The notes: generated by a model not told the origin, from the letters alone. A stretch of 17,325 nucleotides of DNA from Pseudomonadota bacterium (GCA_023422735.1 JAFAGL010000180.1:1-17325), one strand, 5' to 3'; positions 1-7,993 are shown, counted from the stretch's first letter. A program made the numbers and translations.

Positions 1-2602
1 CGCCCACCCCTTTGATGGCCGCAAGTGAGTAGAAGATCTTGTTCTCGCCGACTTCGAAGATGCGGTGCGAGGTCTTTACCGAAGGCGGAACGACCTCGAT
101 GCCGAGGCGCATCGCGTCCTGCCGAAAATCCGAAAGCTTCTCCGTGTTGTTCATGTCGAGCGTCATCGACGCCGCCAGGAACTCAACAGGATAATGCGCC
201 TTGAGATAGGCGGTCTGGTAGGAAACGATCGCATAGGCCGCGGCATGTGACTTGTTGAAGCCGTAGTCGGCGAACTTTGCGAGCAGGTCGAAGATGAAGT
301 CGGCTTGCGGTTTGGTCAGCCCGTTCTTCACCGCGCCTTCCACGAAGCGCACGCGCTGCACTTCCATCTCGGCACGGATCTTCTTGCCCATGGCGCGCCG
401 CAGCAAATCGGCTTCGCCCAGCGTATAGCCGGACAGGACCTGAGCGATCTGCATCACCTGCTCCTGGTACACGATGACGCCTTGCGTCTCCTTCACCAGG
501 TGGTCGATCATGGGATGAATGGAGGCGATCTCCTCCTCGCCATGCTTTCGCGCATTGTAGGTCGGAATGTTTTCCATCGGACCCGGACGATACAGCGCGA
601 CAAGCGCAATAATATCTTCAATTCGGTCTGGCTTCATGCCGATCAGGGCTTTGCGCATACCGGCGGATTCCACCTGGAACACGCCGACGACTTCGCCACG
701 CGACAGCATCTCGTAGGTCAGCTTGTCGTCCAAAGGCAAACGCGGCAAGTCAATGTCCACACCATGCCGTCTTATGAGGCGCACCGCGTTTTCCAGCGTC
801 GTCAGCGTTTTAAGGCCGAGGAAGTCGAACTTAACCAGCCCCGCTTGCTCGACATACTTCATGTTGAACTGCGTGACCGGCATGTCCGACCGCGGATCGC
901 GATACATCGGCACGAGCTCGGAAAGCGGGCGATCGCCGATCACGATGCCTGCAGCATGGGTGGATGCGTGACGGAAAAGACCTTCCAGCTTCTTCGCGAT
1001 ATCAAGCAAGGTCTGAACGATTGGCTCGCGATCGATCTCCTCCTGAAAGCGAGGTTCGCCTTCGATGGCCTTGGCGAGCGTCACGGGATTGGCCGGATTT
1101 GCGGGGACCATTTTGCAAAGCCGGTCCACCTGCCCGTAAGGCATTTGCAGAACACGTCCCACATCGCGCAGCACCGCGCGTGCCTGAAGCGTTCCGAAGG
1201 TTATGATCTGTCCGACCTGATCGCGACCATACTTCTCCTGAACGTACCGGATTACCTCTTCACGCCGATCCTGGCAGAAATCGATATCAAAGTCGGGCAT
1301 CGAAACGCGGTCTGGATTCAGAAAGCGCTCGAAGAGAAGGGAAAAGCGAAGCGGATCGACATCCGTGATGGTCAATGCGTAGGCAACAAGCGAACCCGCA
1401 CCCGAACCACGACCCGGACCGACGGGAATGTTGTGCGTCTTCGCCCATTTGATGAAGTCCGCAACGATCAGGAAGTAGCCTGGAAACTTCATGCGCTCGA
1501 TAATACCGAGCTCAAACTCTAAGCGTTCAGAATATTCCTCTGCCGTGTAGCCTGGCGTGATACCGAAATGCTCTAGGCGGTACGCCAAGCCCTCGCGAGC
1601 CTGCCGTTTGAGTTCTTCGGCCTCGGCCCGCACTGCTTCCTCGGTATCAGCAACCTCACCACCTGTAAAACGGGGTAGGATCGGTTTTCGGTTTTGCGGA
1701 TAATAAGAACACCGCATCGCAATCTCGACCGTTGAGTCGATTGCTTCCGGAATATCCGAAAAAAGCCGGCACATATCGGCCTGGCTTTTCAGATAATGAT
1801 CAGATGTCAAACGGCGACGGTTATCTTCAGCAACGACGGAGCCTTCCGCGATCGCAATCAGCGCGTCATGCGCATCGTAGTCGTCGCGTTGGGGAAAGAA
1901 AGATTCGTTGGTGGCAACGAGAGGCAGATCGTTGGAGTAAGCAAGATCAACAAGCCCAGCCTCGATGCGACGATTGTAACCCTGCTGGCGCTGCAACTCC
2001 ACATACAGTCGGTTACCGTAAATCGCCACCAAACGCGCTAGCCGAGCTTCCGCGAGAGCGCGTTTGTCGCTCCCCAACATTGCACCGATCGCGCCGTTTT
2101 GGCCGCCCGTAAGGCAGATAATTCCCTCGGATAGTTCGTCCATCCACTCAATCGAGACGTGCGGCGATACCACATCTGGATGACTGAGGTAGGAACGGCT
2201 GACAAGGCGAACGAGATTCGCATACCCCGCTTCGGTTCCAGCAATCAAAACCAGCTGATGGTAAGTCGGTCCGGCCTTGCGCCCCGAACGTGATGTATCC
2301 GGCTCTTCATCGTTAAATGCGATATTCAGCTGACAGCCAACGATGGGCTGAACGCCCTCTTTGGTCGCTTTCTGAGCGAACTCTAGGGCGCCAAAAAGAT
2401 TATTCGTATCCGTGATTGCGATGGCGGGCGCGCCGTCTTTCACAGCGTGGCCTACGATCTTGCCGACTGGCAAGGCGCCCTCAAGAAGCGAGTAAGCCGA
2501 ATGCACGCGCAGGTGCACGAAAGGTCTTGTTGGCATCTCGGGTACTGGGGCTCTGGAAGCCGCTTCCCGCTTTAGCGGATCACGCGGAGGTCTATCGCTC
2601 AT
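1..2602 (-). CDS. dnaE: DNA polymerase III alpha subunit (partial, C-terminus off window)
   Basis: This is the catalytic subunit of the replicative DNA polymerase III holoenzyme. The 867 codons seen begin with a PHP domain carrying HLRVHSAYS (His30, His34). The polymerase palm follows, with the catalytic motif PDFDID at residues 436-441 (Asp439 and Asp441 fit the metal-binding pair) and a third acidic residue in KFDFLGL (Asp593). Further on come LYRPGPMENIP, the HASTHAAGIVIG region, YQEQVMQIA and, at the window edge, the start of the helix-hairpin-helix (AIKGVG). About 300 residues (tau-binding and OB regions) should lie beyond base 1. The start is uncertain: ATG at 2602 is used, an in-frame ATG lies at 2629 and another at 2536, and none has a clear Shine-Dalgarno. 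It follows pccA on the same strand after 97 bases. The family is certain from several separate motifs. The reading frame is uninterrupted. Confidence 0.96.
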   Translation of the reverse strand, partial: MSDRPPRDPLKREAASRAPVPEMPTRPFVHLRVHSAYSLLEGALPVGKIVGHAVKDGAPAIAITDTNNLFGALEFAQKATKEGVQPIVGCQLNIAFNDEEPDTSRSGRKAGPTYHQLVLIAGTEAGYANLVRLVSRSYLSHPDVVSPHVSIEWMDELSEGIICLTGGQNGAIGAMLGSDKRALAEARLARLVAIYGNRLYVELQRQQGYNRRIEAGLVDLAYSNDLPLVATNESFFPQRDDYDAHDALIAIAEGSVVAEDNRRRLTSDHYLKSQADMCRLFSDIPEAIDSTVEIAMRCSYYPQNRKPILPRFTGGEVADTEEAVRAEAEELKRQAREGLAYRLEHFGITPGYTAEEYSERLEFELGIIERMKFPGYFLIVADFIKWAKTHNIPVGPGRGSGAGSLVAYALTITDVDPLRFSLLFERFLNPDRVSMPDFDIDFCQDRREEVIRYVQEKYGRDQVGQIITFGTLQARAVLRDVGRVLQMPYGQVDRLCKMVPANPANPVTLAKAIEGEPRFQEEIDREPIVQTLLDIAKKLEGLFRHASTHAAGIVIGDRPLSELVPMYRDPRSDMPVTQFNMKYVEQAGLVKFDFLGLKTLTTLENAVRLIRRHGVDIDLPRLPLDDKLTYEMLSRGEVVGVFQVESAGMRKALIGMKPDRIEDIIALVALYRPGPMENIPTYNARKHGEEEIASIHPMIDHLVKETQGVIVYQEQVMQIAQVLSGYTLGEADLLRRAMGKKIRAEMEVQRVRFVEGAVKNGLTKPQADFIFDLLAKFADYGFNKSHAAAYAIVSYQTAYLKAHYPVEFLAASMTLDMNNTEKLSDFRQDAMRLGIEVVPPSVKTSHRIFEVGENKIFYSLAAIKGVG

Positions 2603-2701
2603 GGTAATGCAAATGCCGGCAGGACTCATATGTCATGTCGGCATTGTCTGAAATCACAAGCTGCCCGTCCAGAGCGAAGCACCGAGTTATCACAGGACTC
2701 G

Positions 2702-4714
2702 CTAAGCGAATTCCATGATGACGGCATCCACCGCCAAACTGTCGCCCGCCTTGGCGTTAACCTTCGAAACGGTCAAATCGCGTTCCGCTCGCAGAACATT
2801 TTCCATTTTCATGGCCTCGACTACCGCAAGCGTTTCGCCAGCTTTCACCTCCTGTCCGTCTTCAACCGATATCGAGACCACCAAGCCCGGCATCGGACAT
2901 AGCAGCATTTTCGAGGTATCAGGCGGCAGTTTCACCGGCATGAGCTTTTCTAGGTCGGCTGTCGTTGGCAGCATGACGCGGGCTACAACCGCAGTGCCAT
3001 TCCAGGCAATGCGATTGCCGTTAAGGACCGGACGGATCTGAGCGACCACTGCTTGGTCGCCGACCCTGCCCTTCCACACAGGTTCACCGGGCCGCCAATC
3101 ACAGGTTACCGTCACAGACGGCTGCCCGGCAATCACCATATCGATTTCCAACGGGGTGCCGACCATTCCTTCTGCGATCGAAGCTTCCACATAGACGTCG
3201 CCAATGCGGATCACCCAATCTGGCTTGATCGCTCCCGAATGAGGAGCGAAACGGTCAAAATGACGATCAAGCCTGTCGCGGCGTAGAAGTTCAACCGAAA
3301 GGGCCACCGCCGCAATGACGGTCTGTTCCGGTGCGTCTGCCAGACGCGGCGAAAAGCCCTCAGGATATTCTTCAGCGATGAAACCGGTCGACAAACGGCC
3401 TTCTCGCCAGCGAGGATGTTGCATAAGCGCGGCGAGAAGCGGAATATTGTGTTCGATCCCGTCAACGACGAATTCGTCGAGTGCCGATGACATTGCGTCG
3501 ATTGCGGAGTCACGTGTTGGTGCCCATGTGCAGAGCTTCGCGATCATGGGATCATAGAACATCGAAATCTCTGATCCTTCCGTCACGCCTGTGTCGTTAC
3601 GGACAATGACATTGCCGAACTTTCCTTCCGTCGGCGGACGATACCGTGTGAGACGACCGATCGAAGGAAGGAAGTTGCGATATGGATCTTCTGCGTAAAG
3701 GCGGCTTTCAATCGCCCAGCCTGTGAGCTTTACATCATCCTGGGTGATCGCCAGTTTCTCGCCAGCCGCGATGCGGATCATCTGCTCGACAAGATCAACA
3801 CCTGTGACCAGCTCAGTAACAGGATGCTCGACCTGAAGGCGCGTGTTCATCTCGAGGAAGTAGAAATTCTTGTCTTTGTCGACAATGAACTCCACCGTTC
3901 CGGCGCTTTGATAATCGACTGCCTTCGCAAGTGCGACCGACTGCTCGCCCATTGCGCGGCGCGTGTCTTCGTCGAGAAATGGCGATGGGGCTTCTTCAAC
4001 CACCTTCTGGTTGCGACGCTGGATGGAGCACTCACGTTCACCGAGGTAGATCACATTTCCAAATGCGTCACCAAGAACCTGAATCTCGATGTGTCGCGGG
4101 TCGACGACAAACTTCTCGATGAAAATCCGATCATCGCCAAACGAGCTTTTGGCTTCGTTCCGGGAGGACTGGAACCCCTCCCTCGTTTCCACCTCGTTCC
4201 AGGCAATACGCATACCCTTGCCACCGCCGCCGGCGGACGCTTTGATCATGACTGGATAGCCAATCTGACCTGCGATCTTGATCGCGTGATCAGCGTCAGA
4301 AATCTCGCCCAGGTAGCCGGGTACTGTGTTTACTTTGGCGGCATTGGCAAACTTCTTCGATTCGATTTTGTCGCCCATAGCCTCAATGGCCTTGGGTTTT
4401 GGACCGATGAAAACGATGCCTTGTTTCTCCAAAGCCTCACAGAAAGAAGCGCGTTCGGATAGAAAACCATAGCCGGGATGAACTGCCTGTGCGCCTGTCT
4501 GCTTGCATGCTTCAATGATTTTTTCCGCAACAAGATAACTTTGCGCGGCGGGTGCCGGCCCAATATGCACAGCCTCGTCAGCCATCTCCACATGCATGGC
4601 ATCGCGATCTGCATCGGAATACACCGCAACGGTCTTGATACCCATCTTGCGGGCTGATTTGATAATGCGGCAAGCAATCTCGCCACGGTTTGCAATCAGT
4701 ATTTTGTCGAACAC
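2702..4714 (-). CDS. pccA: Propionyl-CoA carboxylase alpha subunit (biotin carboxylase + biotin carrier)
   Basis: This subunit carboxylates its own biotin with ATP and bicarbonate. A PccB partner then moves the carboxyl group to propionyl-CoA, giving methylmalonyl-CoA. In the 670-residue product, FDKILIANRGEIACR opens the biotin carboxylase N-domain. The ATP-grasp domain has its glycine loop KASAGGGGKGMR (158-169), ERECSIQRRNQK (from 226) and EMNTRLQVEHPVTE (288-301). A carboxylase C-domain and a linker (BT) domain follow, and the biotinyl domain has AMKMEN with the biotin lysine at 636. The frame stays open to a TTG at 4765, but I chose GTG 4714: GAGGA lies seven bases before it, the protein then begins as relatives do, and the TTG falls inside a promoter-like TTGACG. 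No pccB is nearby. Methylcrotonyl-CoA or acetyl-CoA carboxylase subunits share this layout, but the length and the alphaproteobacterial style favour PccA. Confidence 0.9.
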   Translation of the reverse strand: MFDKILIANRGEIACRIIKSARKMGIKTVAVYSDADRDAMHVEMADEAVHIGPAPAAQSYLVAEKIIEACKQTGAQAVHPGYGFLSERASFCEALEKQGIVFIGPKPKAIEAMGDKIESKKFANAAKVNTVPGYLGEISDADHAIKIAGQIGYPVMIKASAGGGGKGMRIAWNEVETREGFQSSRNEAKSSFGDDRIFIEKFVVDPRHIEIQVLGDAFGNVIYLGERECSIQRRNQKVVEEAPSPFLDEDTRRAMGEQSVALAKAVDYQSAGTVEFIVDKDKNFYFLEMNTRLQVEHPVTELVTGVDLVEQMIRIAAGEKLAITQDDVKLTGWAIESRLYAEDPYRNFLPSIGRLTRYRPPTEGKFGNVIVRNDTGVTEGSEISMFYDPMIAKLCTWAPTRDSAIDAMSSALDEFVVDGIEHNIPLLAALMQHPRWREGRLSTGFIAEEYPEGFSPRLADAPEQTVIAAVALSVELLRRDRLDRHFDRFAPHSGAIKPDWVIRIGDVYVEASIAEGMVGTPLEIDMVIAGQPSVTVTCDWRPGEPVWKGRVGDQAVVAQIRPVLNGNRIAWNGTAVVARVMLPTTADLEKLMPVKLPPDTSKMLLCPMPGLVVSISVEDGQEVKAGETLAVVEAMKMENVLRAERDLTVSKVNAKAGDSLAVDAVIMEFA

Positions 4715-4737
4715 TGTCGGGTCCTCGTGATTAACCT

Positions 4738-4765
4738 CTTTTATGATCTCCTGCGGTTGCGTCAA
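4738..4765 (-). promoter_or_regulatory. Candidate sigma70-type promoter of pccA
   Basis: Read on the minus strand, TTGACG (4765-4760) is followed after 16 bases by TAAAAG (4743-4738), or after 15 by ATAAAA. The -35 match is good and the -10 is weak. Transcription would begin about 16-20 bases before the GTG start, leaving just enough room for the GAGGA ribosome binding site. The box also explains why a TTG codon extends the pccA frame upstream. This is inferred from spacing and resemblance only. Confidence 0.4.
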
Positions 4766-4856
4766 GCCAACCTAACGAATGTTTGCTTCGCTAAGACATC
4801 TTGATCCGCCGTTCAAAACCTGAAACCAGTTTCTCAACATTTTAAGGAGTTAGCCG

Positions 4857-5984
4857 ATGAAAACCCGTGCAGCCGTCGCTGTTGCCGCAGGCAAGCCACT
4901 TGAAATCATGGAGGTTGATCTCGCAGAGCCGCGGGAGGGCGAAGTCCTTGTTGAGGTCAAGGCGACAGGTATCTGCCACACTGACGAATTCACTCTTTCC
5001 GGTGCAGATCCGGAAGGCATTTTCCCTGCTATTCTCGGGCACGAGGGCGCGGGGGTCGTGGTGGATGTTGGCCCAGGGGTCACGAGTTTGAAACGTGGCG
5101 ATCATGTCATTCCACTTTATACCCCGGAATGCCGTCAATGCCCTTCCTGCCTGTCGCGAAAGACTAATCTTTGCACAGCGATCCGTTCCACCCAGGGTCA
5201 AGGGCTTATGCCGGATGGCACAAGCCGCTTTTCGATCGGCAACGACAAGATTTTTCATTACATGGGCTGTTCGACCTTTGCGAACCACACGGTCCTGCCA
5301 GAGATCGCTTTAGCGAAGGTAAACCCCGACGCGCCGTTTGACAAAATCTGTTACATCGGGTGCGGGGTCACAACAGGTATCGGCGCGGTCATAAACACGG
5401 CCAAAGTTGAAATTGGGGCGACTGCAGTGGTGTTCGGTCTCGGCGGCATCGGCCTGAATGTGATCCAGGGCCTGAAGCTTGCGGGTGCCGATATGATCAT
5501 CGGCGTGGACCTCAACAATGACAAGAAGGAATGGGGTGAACGTTTCGGCAAGACCCACTTCGTCAACCCGAAGGATGTTGAAGGAGATATCGTTCCTCAT
5601 CTTGTCAACATGACTAAGCGCGGCGCCGACCAGATTGGTGGTGCCGACTACACGTTTGATTGCACCGGCAATGTTAAGGTCATGCGGCAGGCACTCGAAT
5701 CGGCGCATCGAGGCTGGGGGGAATCCATCGTCATCGGCGTGGCTGGTGCAGGGCAGGAAATTTCTACTCGCCCATTCCAGCTTGTTACGGGACGCACTTG
5801 GAAGGGTACTGCCTTCGGCGGCGCTCGCGGACGTACTGATGTACCAAAGATTGTAGATTGGTACATGGAAGGTAAAATTCAGATCGACCCGATGATCACG
5901 CATACGTTGAAGCTTGAAGAGATCAACAAAGGCTTCGATCTGATGCATGCGGGAGAAAGCATTCGTTCTGTCGTGGTGTACTAG
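4857..5984 (+). CDS. frmA: S-(hydroxymethyl)glutathione dehydrogenase (class III alcohol dehydrogenase)
   Basis: This zinc-dependent, NAD-linked cytosolic enzyme oxidises S-hydroxymethylglutathione, formed from formaldehyde and glutathione, to S-formylglutathione. The 375-residue length is typical. Catalytic zinc ligands are Cys40 (GICHTDEF), His62-Glu63 (GHEGAG) and Cys169 (GCGVTTGIGA). The four-cysteine structural zinc loop is Cys92, Cys95, Cys98 and Cys106. The Rossmann dinucleotide motif is GLGGIG at 194-199. The C-terminal part (FGGARGR, THTLKLEEINKGFDLMHAGESIRSVV) is characteristic of class III rather than ethanol dehydrogenases. An excellent AAGGAG lies nine bases before the ATG. It is divergent from pccA across about 140 bases that must hold both promoters. 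The next pathway enzyme, fghA, lies downstream on the same strand, which strongly supports the formaldehyde role. The alternative names adhC and flhA are used for the same family. Confidence 0.97.
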   Translation: MKTRAAVAVAAGKPLEIMEVDLAEPREGEVLVEVKATGICHTDEFTLSGADPEGIFPAILGHEGAGVVVDVGPGVTSLKRGDHVIPLYTPECRQCPSCLSRKTNLCTAIRSTQGQGLMPDGTSRFSIGNDKIFHYMGCSTFANHTVLPEIALAKVNPDAPFDKICYIGCGVTTGIGAVINTAKVEIGATAVVFGLGGIGLNVIQGLKLAGADMIIGVDLNNDKKEWGERFGKTHFVNPKDVEGDIVPHLVNMTKRGADQIGGADYTFDCTGNVKVMRQALESAHRGWGESIVIGVAGAGQEISTRPFQLVTGRTWKGTAFGGARGRTDVPKIVDWYMEGKIQIDPMITHTLKLEEINKGFDLMHAGESIRSVVVY

Positions 5985-6443
5985 CGCGGATTAAAAGCGG
6001 ATCTGAAGCTTCCAAATAAGCGTCATGGATCCGTATTTTGAAATTCCCAGCGACGATGGCATTCGCGGTTCTGACAATTTGGCCCGGCTGTTCGGACGAA
6101 CCAGGGGCTGAGGCCTCGCGCGCGCAACCGCCGACCGAAACAACAACTGACTCCAGTACGATGCGAGTGCATTGACCAAGGAGACTAAGAGGCGTTTGCG
6201 GTGATCACGCCAACCACGATCAGACGTGCAGATAGCGTTTGTAATATACCCAATCCCGAACTCGATAATCGCCGTGCGAAATCACTGGCCTCCTGATTTG
6301 TCGACGGGGTTGAAAAGGAAGAGATTGCACTGGAACTCGTAGCGCCGGAAACTTTGAGGACTGGACATATGGAGTTTACGCGCTGCCGACTGCCTAATTG
6401 AACAAGGATGGCGGCTGCGAGAAGGTTGATGTAAGCCATCCAT
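5985..6443 (+). other. 459-bp gap between frmA and the UPF0178 gene, no secure gene
   Basis: No frame gives a convincing protein. Plus-strand frames are broken by stops every 30-40 codons. Two minus-strand open frames (5991-6179 and 6185-6439) have no recognisable family or ribosome binding site. One plus frame reads about 35 codons from near 6182, meets TGA (about 6293-6295), then runs another 34 codons to a stop near 6400, which could be the wreck of a short gene or chance. Visible items are a weak inverted pair CGGATC (5998-6003) / GATCCG (6028-6033) followed by a T-rich stretch just after frmA, a short lipoprotein-like frame at 6056, and a long hairpin at 6364-6448. The last two are entered separately. 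Confidence 0.5.
6056..6175 (+). CDS. Possible very small lipoprotein (39 aa), doubtful
   Basis: A 39-codon frame begins with a short hydrophobic stretch followed by a cysteine (MAFAVLTIWPGCSDEPG). The rest is rich in Ala, Pro, Thr and Glu, as in a lipoprotein tail. If translation began at the in-frame TTG at 6038, the start MKFPATMAFAVLTIWPGC would carry a lysine before the hydrophobic core. Against it: proline sits in the lipobox, there is no Shine-Dalgarno, and the product is very short. No family is recognised. It could equally be chance. Confidence 0.18.
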   Translation: MAFAVLTIWPGCSDEPGAEASRAQPPTETTTDSSTMRVH

Positions 6444-6448
6444 ATGTC
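6364..6448 (+). promoter_or_regulatory. Long imperfect hairpin enclosing the start codon of the UPF0178 gene
   Basis: GACATATGGA (6364-6373) is the exact reverse complement of TCCATATGTC (6439-6448). The stem continues inward as GTTTAC (6374-6379) against GTAAGC (6431-6436) with one G-U pair, across a two-base bulge (6437-6438). A second stem, CGCTGCCG (6381-6388) against CGGCTGCG (6412-6419) with one mismatch, lies within. The ATG of the downstream gene (6444-6446) is in the outer stem, and the only purine-rich ribosome-binding candidate (AGAAGG, 6420-6425) lies in the unpaired side. It could be a translation-controlling RNA fold, a protein-binding palindrome or a small interspersed repeat. 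The pairing is seen directly, and the function is inferred. Confidence 0.45.
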
Positions 6449-6917
6449 GGATAACCTTAAGCCTCAAATTCTTGTCGATGCAGATGCCTGTCCGGTCAAA
6501 CAAGAAGTCGTTCGCGTCGCCGAGCGCCATGCAGTTGTTGTAACATTCGTTTCCAACGGTGGCTTACGTCCATCCCGCGATCCTATGATCCGCCATGTCG
6601 TCGTTCCCGCCAGCGCTGATGCCGCCGACGACTGGATCGTAGAAAATGTTAAACCCTTAGATATCGTTATCACAGCCGATGTACCCTTAGCGGCACGTTG
6701 CGTTGAGCGCCATGCCTGGGTTTTGGGACCGACTGGTCGTGCCTTCACTCCCGAAAGTATTGGGATGGCGGTCGCCATGCGCGACTTGAAGCAACATCTG
6801 CGCGAAACCGGAGAGATTAAAGGATTTACTCCAGCTTTCAGTACGAGGGACCGATCCAGTTTCCTGAGCGCACTGGAACTCGCAATACGTCGGGCAACCA
6901 GAGAAATGAAAGAATAG
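6444..6917 (+). CDS. yaiI: YaiI/YqxD family (UPF0178, DUF188) protein
   Basis: This is a 157-residue member of the UPF0178 family, whose fold is thought to be PIN/NYN-nuclease-like. The cellular role is not established. The family signature is complete: ILVDADACPVKQEV (Asp12 and Asp14 are likely metal ligands), VSNGGLRPSRDP, ADDWI (Asp62, Asp63), DIVITADVPLA (Asp73, Asp79) and GPTGRAFTPESIG. The length is typical for the family. The ATG at 6444 is the only reasonable start, because an in-frame TAA lies nine bases upstream. No good Shine-Dalgarno is at normal distance (AGAAGG is 18 bases away), and the start codon sits inside a long hairpin, so translation may be weak or regulated. It lies between frmA and fghA on the same strand, so it may be cotranscribed with the formaldehyde genes. 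Whether it takes part in that pathway is unknown. Confidence 0.9.
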   Translation: MSDNLKPQILVDADACPVKQEVVRVAERHAVVVTFVSNGGLRPSRDPMIRHVVVPASADAADDWIVENVKPLDIVITADVPLAARCVERHAWVLGPTGRAFTPESIGMAVAMRDLKQHLRETGEIKGFTPAFSTRDRSSFLSALELAIRRATREMKE

Positions 6918-7009
6918 CCGCCACTTCTCGGCGTTTGCTAAGTTGGTTATCGTCGCGCCGCAACTGTATCCCACATCTTAAACCATCGCCAACAGTTAGG
7001 AGCCAAGTC

Positions 7010-7846
7010 TTGAAAACCCTCTCAACAGCGAAATCTTTCGGTGGCATTCAAGGCGTATACAGCCACGCATCGGAAGAATGCGCCTGCGAGATGACGTTTG
7101 CAGTCTTCGTGCCGCCTCATGAACCGGGGGAAAGGCTTCCGGTCTTGTGGTATCTGTCCGGCTTGACCTGCACGCATCAGAACGTAATGGATAAAGGCGA
7201 GTATCGGCGCCTTGCTGCAGAACTGGGATTGATTGTCGTTTGCCCCGATACAAGCCCCCGTGGCAACTCAGTTCCTGACGAGAAAGATAACTGGCAATTT
7301 GGATCTGGCGCCGGCTTTTATCTGGATGCCACCGAGGCGCCCTACTCCAGCAATTACAGGATGTATTCCTATCTCATTGATGAGCTGCCAAAACTAATTG
7401 AGCGTGAGTTTCATGCCGACATGACCAGACAATCTGTCTTTGGTCATTCCATGGGTGGCCATGGCGCTCTCACTTTTGCGCTTAAGAACCCACAACGTTT
7501 CCGCAGCTGCTCCGCATTTGCACCAATCGACCACCCCTCCAGTGCTCATTGGTCTAATGAGGCGTTCAAAAAATATCTCGGCGAAGACCAGGCAAATTGG
7601 CGCGCTTTTGATACTGTGTCATTGATCGAGGATGGCGGGCGATTTCCCGAATTTCTGGTGGATCAAGGCGGAGCAGACGGCTTTCTCGAAACCGGTTTGC
7701 AGCCTTGGTTGCTTGAAACGGCGTGCGCGAATGCCGGCCTTTCTCTCACTTTGAACATGCGAGAAGGCTACGATCATTCTTATTTCTTCATTTCCACATT
7801 CATCGACGATCACCTTCGCTGGCACGCAACGAGATTGAAGCCCTAA
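7010..7846 (+). CDS. fghA: S-formylglutathione hydrolase
   Basis: This is a cytosolic serine esterase of the esterase D family. It splits S-formylglutathione into formate and glutathione, the second step after frmA. The 278-residue alpha/beta hydrolase carries the nucleophile elbow GHSMGG (Ser147). The acid is Asp223 in DQGGADGFLE, and the base is His256 in YDHSYFF, giving a full catalytic triad. YLSGLTCTHQN near residue 48 matches the family's oxyanion-hole region, and the C-terminal FISTFIDDHLRWHA is typical. The frame stays open upstream to another TTG (6935), but TTG 7010 is chosen: AGGAG lies seven bases before it, and the product then has the family's usual length and its MKTLS-type start. 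The TTG start is unusual but well supported. It follows the UPF0178 gene by 92 bases. Confidence 0.95.
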   Translation: MKTLSTAKSFGGIQGVYSHASEECACEMTFAVFVPPHEPGERLPVLWYLSGLTCTHQNVMDKGEYRRLAAELGLIVVCPDTSPRGNSVPDEKDNWQFGSGAGFYLDATEAPYSSNYRMYSYLIDELPKLIEREFHADMTRQSVFGHSMGGHGALTFALKNPQRFRSCSAFAPIDHPSSAHWSNEAFKKYLGEDQANWRAFDTVSLIEDGGRFPEFLVDQGGADGFLETGLQPWLLETACANAGLSLTLNMREGYDHSYFFISTFIDDHLRWHATRLKP

Positions 7847-7911
7847 AAATCGGAACCCGTTTGTGCCGAAGGCGTTAGCTTCAGACACAATGATCCGCAT
7901 TTGGAGGCAAC

Positions 7912-7989
7912 ATGTTCAAGGGTTTAGCGCTCTGGCTCTTAGGAATTCCGATCCCCATTATCATCCTTCTGTTGATATTCTTCCATTAG
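7912..7989 (+). CDS. 25-residue hydrophobic microprotein
   Basis: A strong GGAGG sits four bases before an ATG that opens a 25-codon frame ending in TAG (MFKGLALWLLGIPIPIIILL and five more residues, ending FFH). After a single lysine the whole peptide is hydrophobic, enough for one membrane span, with a central Ile-Pro-Ile-Pro kink. It lies 65 bases after fghA and directly before a strong terminator, so it is probably the last cistron of the formaldehyde transcript. I recall similar tiny hydrophobic proteins as common but unstudied in Proteobacteria, but I cannot name a family. The ribosome binding site, amino-acid make-up and position before a terminator argue that it is real. Confidence 0.65.
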   Translation: MFKGLALWLLGIPIPIIILLLIFFH

Positions 7990-7993
7990 TTCA

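Noticed and set aside
305..1522. A 405-codon open frame on the plus strand
   Set aside because: It lies wholly antisense to dnaE, whose catalytic motifs are read on the minus strand. The product has no family resemblance and a skewed composition typical of an antisense shadow.
3824..4462. A 212-codon open frame on the plus strand
   Set aside because: It is antisense to the biotin carboxylase domain of pccA and mirrors its codons, with no ribosome binding site or recognisable motif.
5310..5948. A 212-codon open frame on the minus strand
   Set aside because: It is antisense to frmA, which has complete zinc and NAD motifs. There is no independent support.
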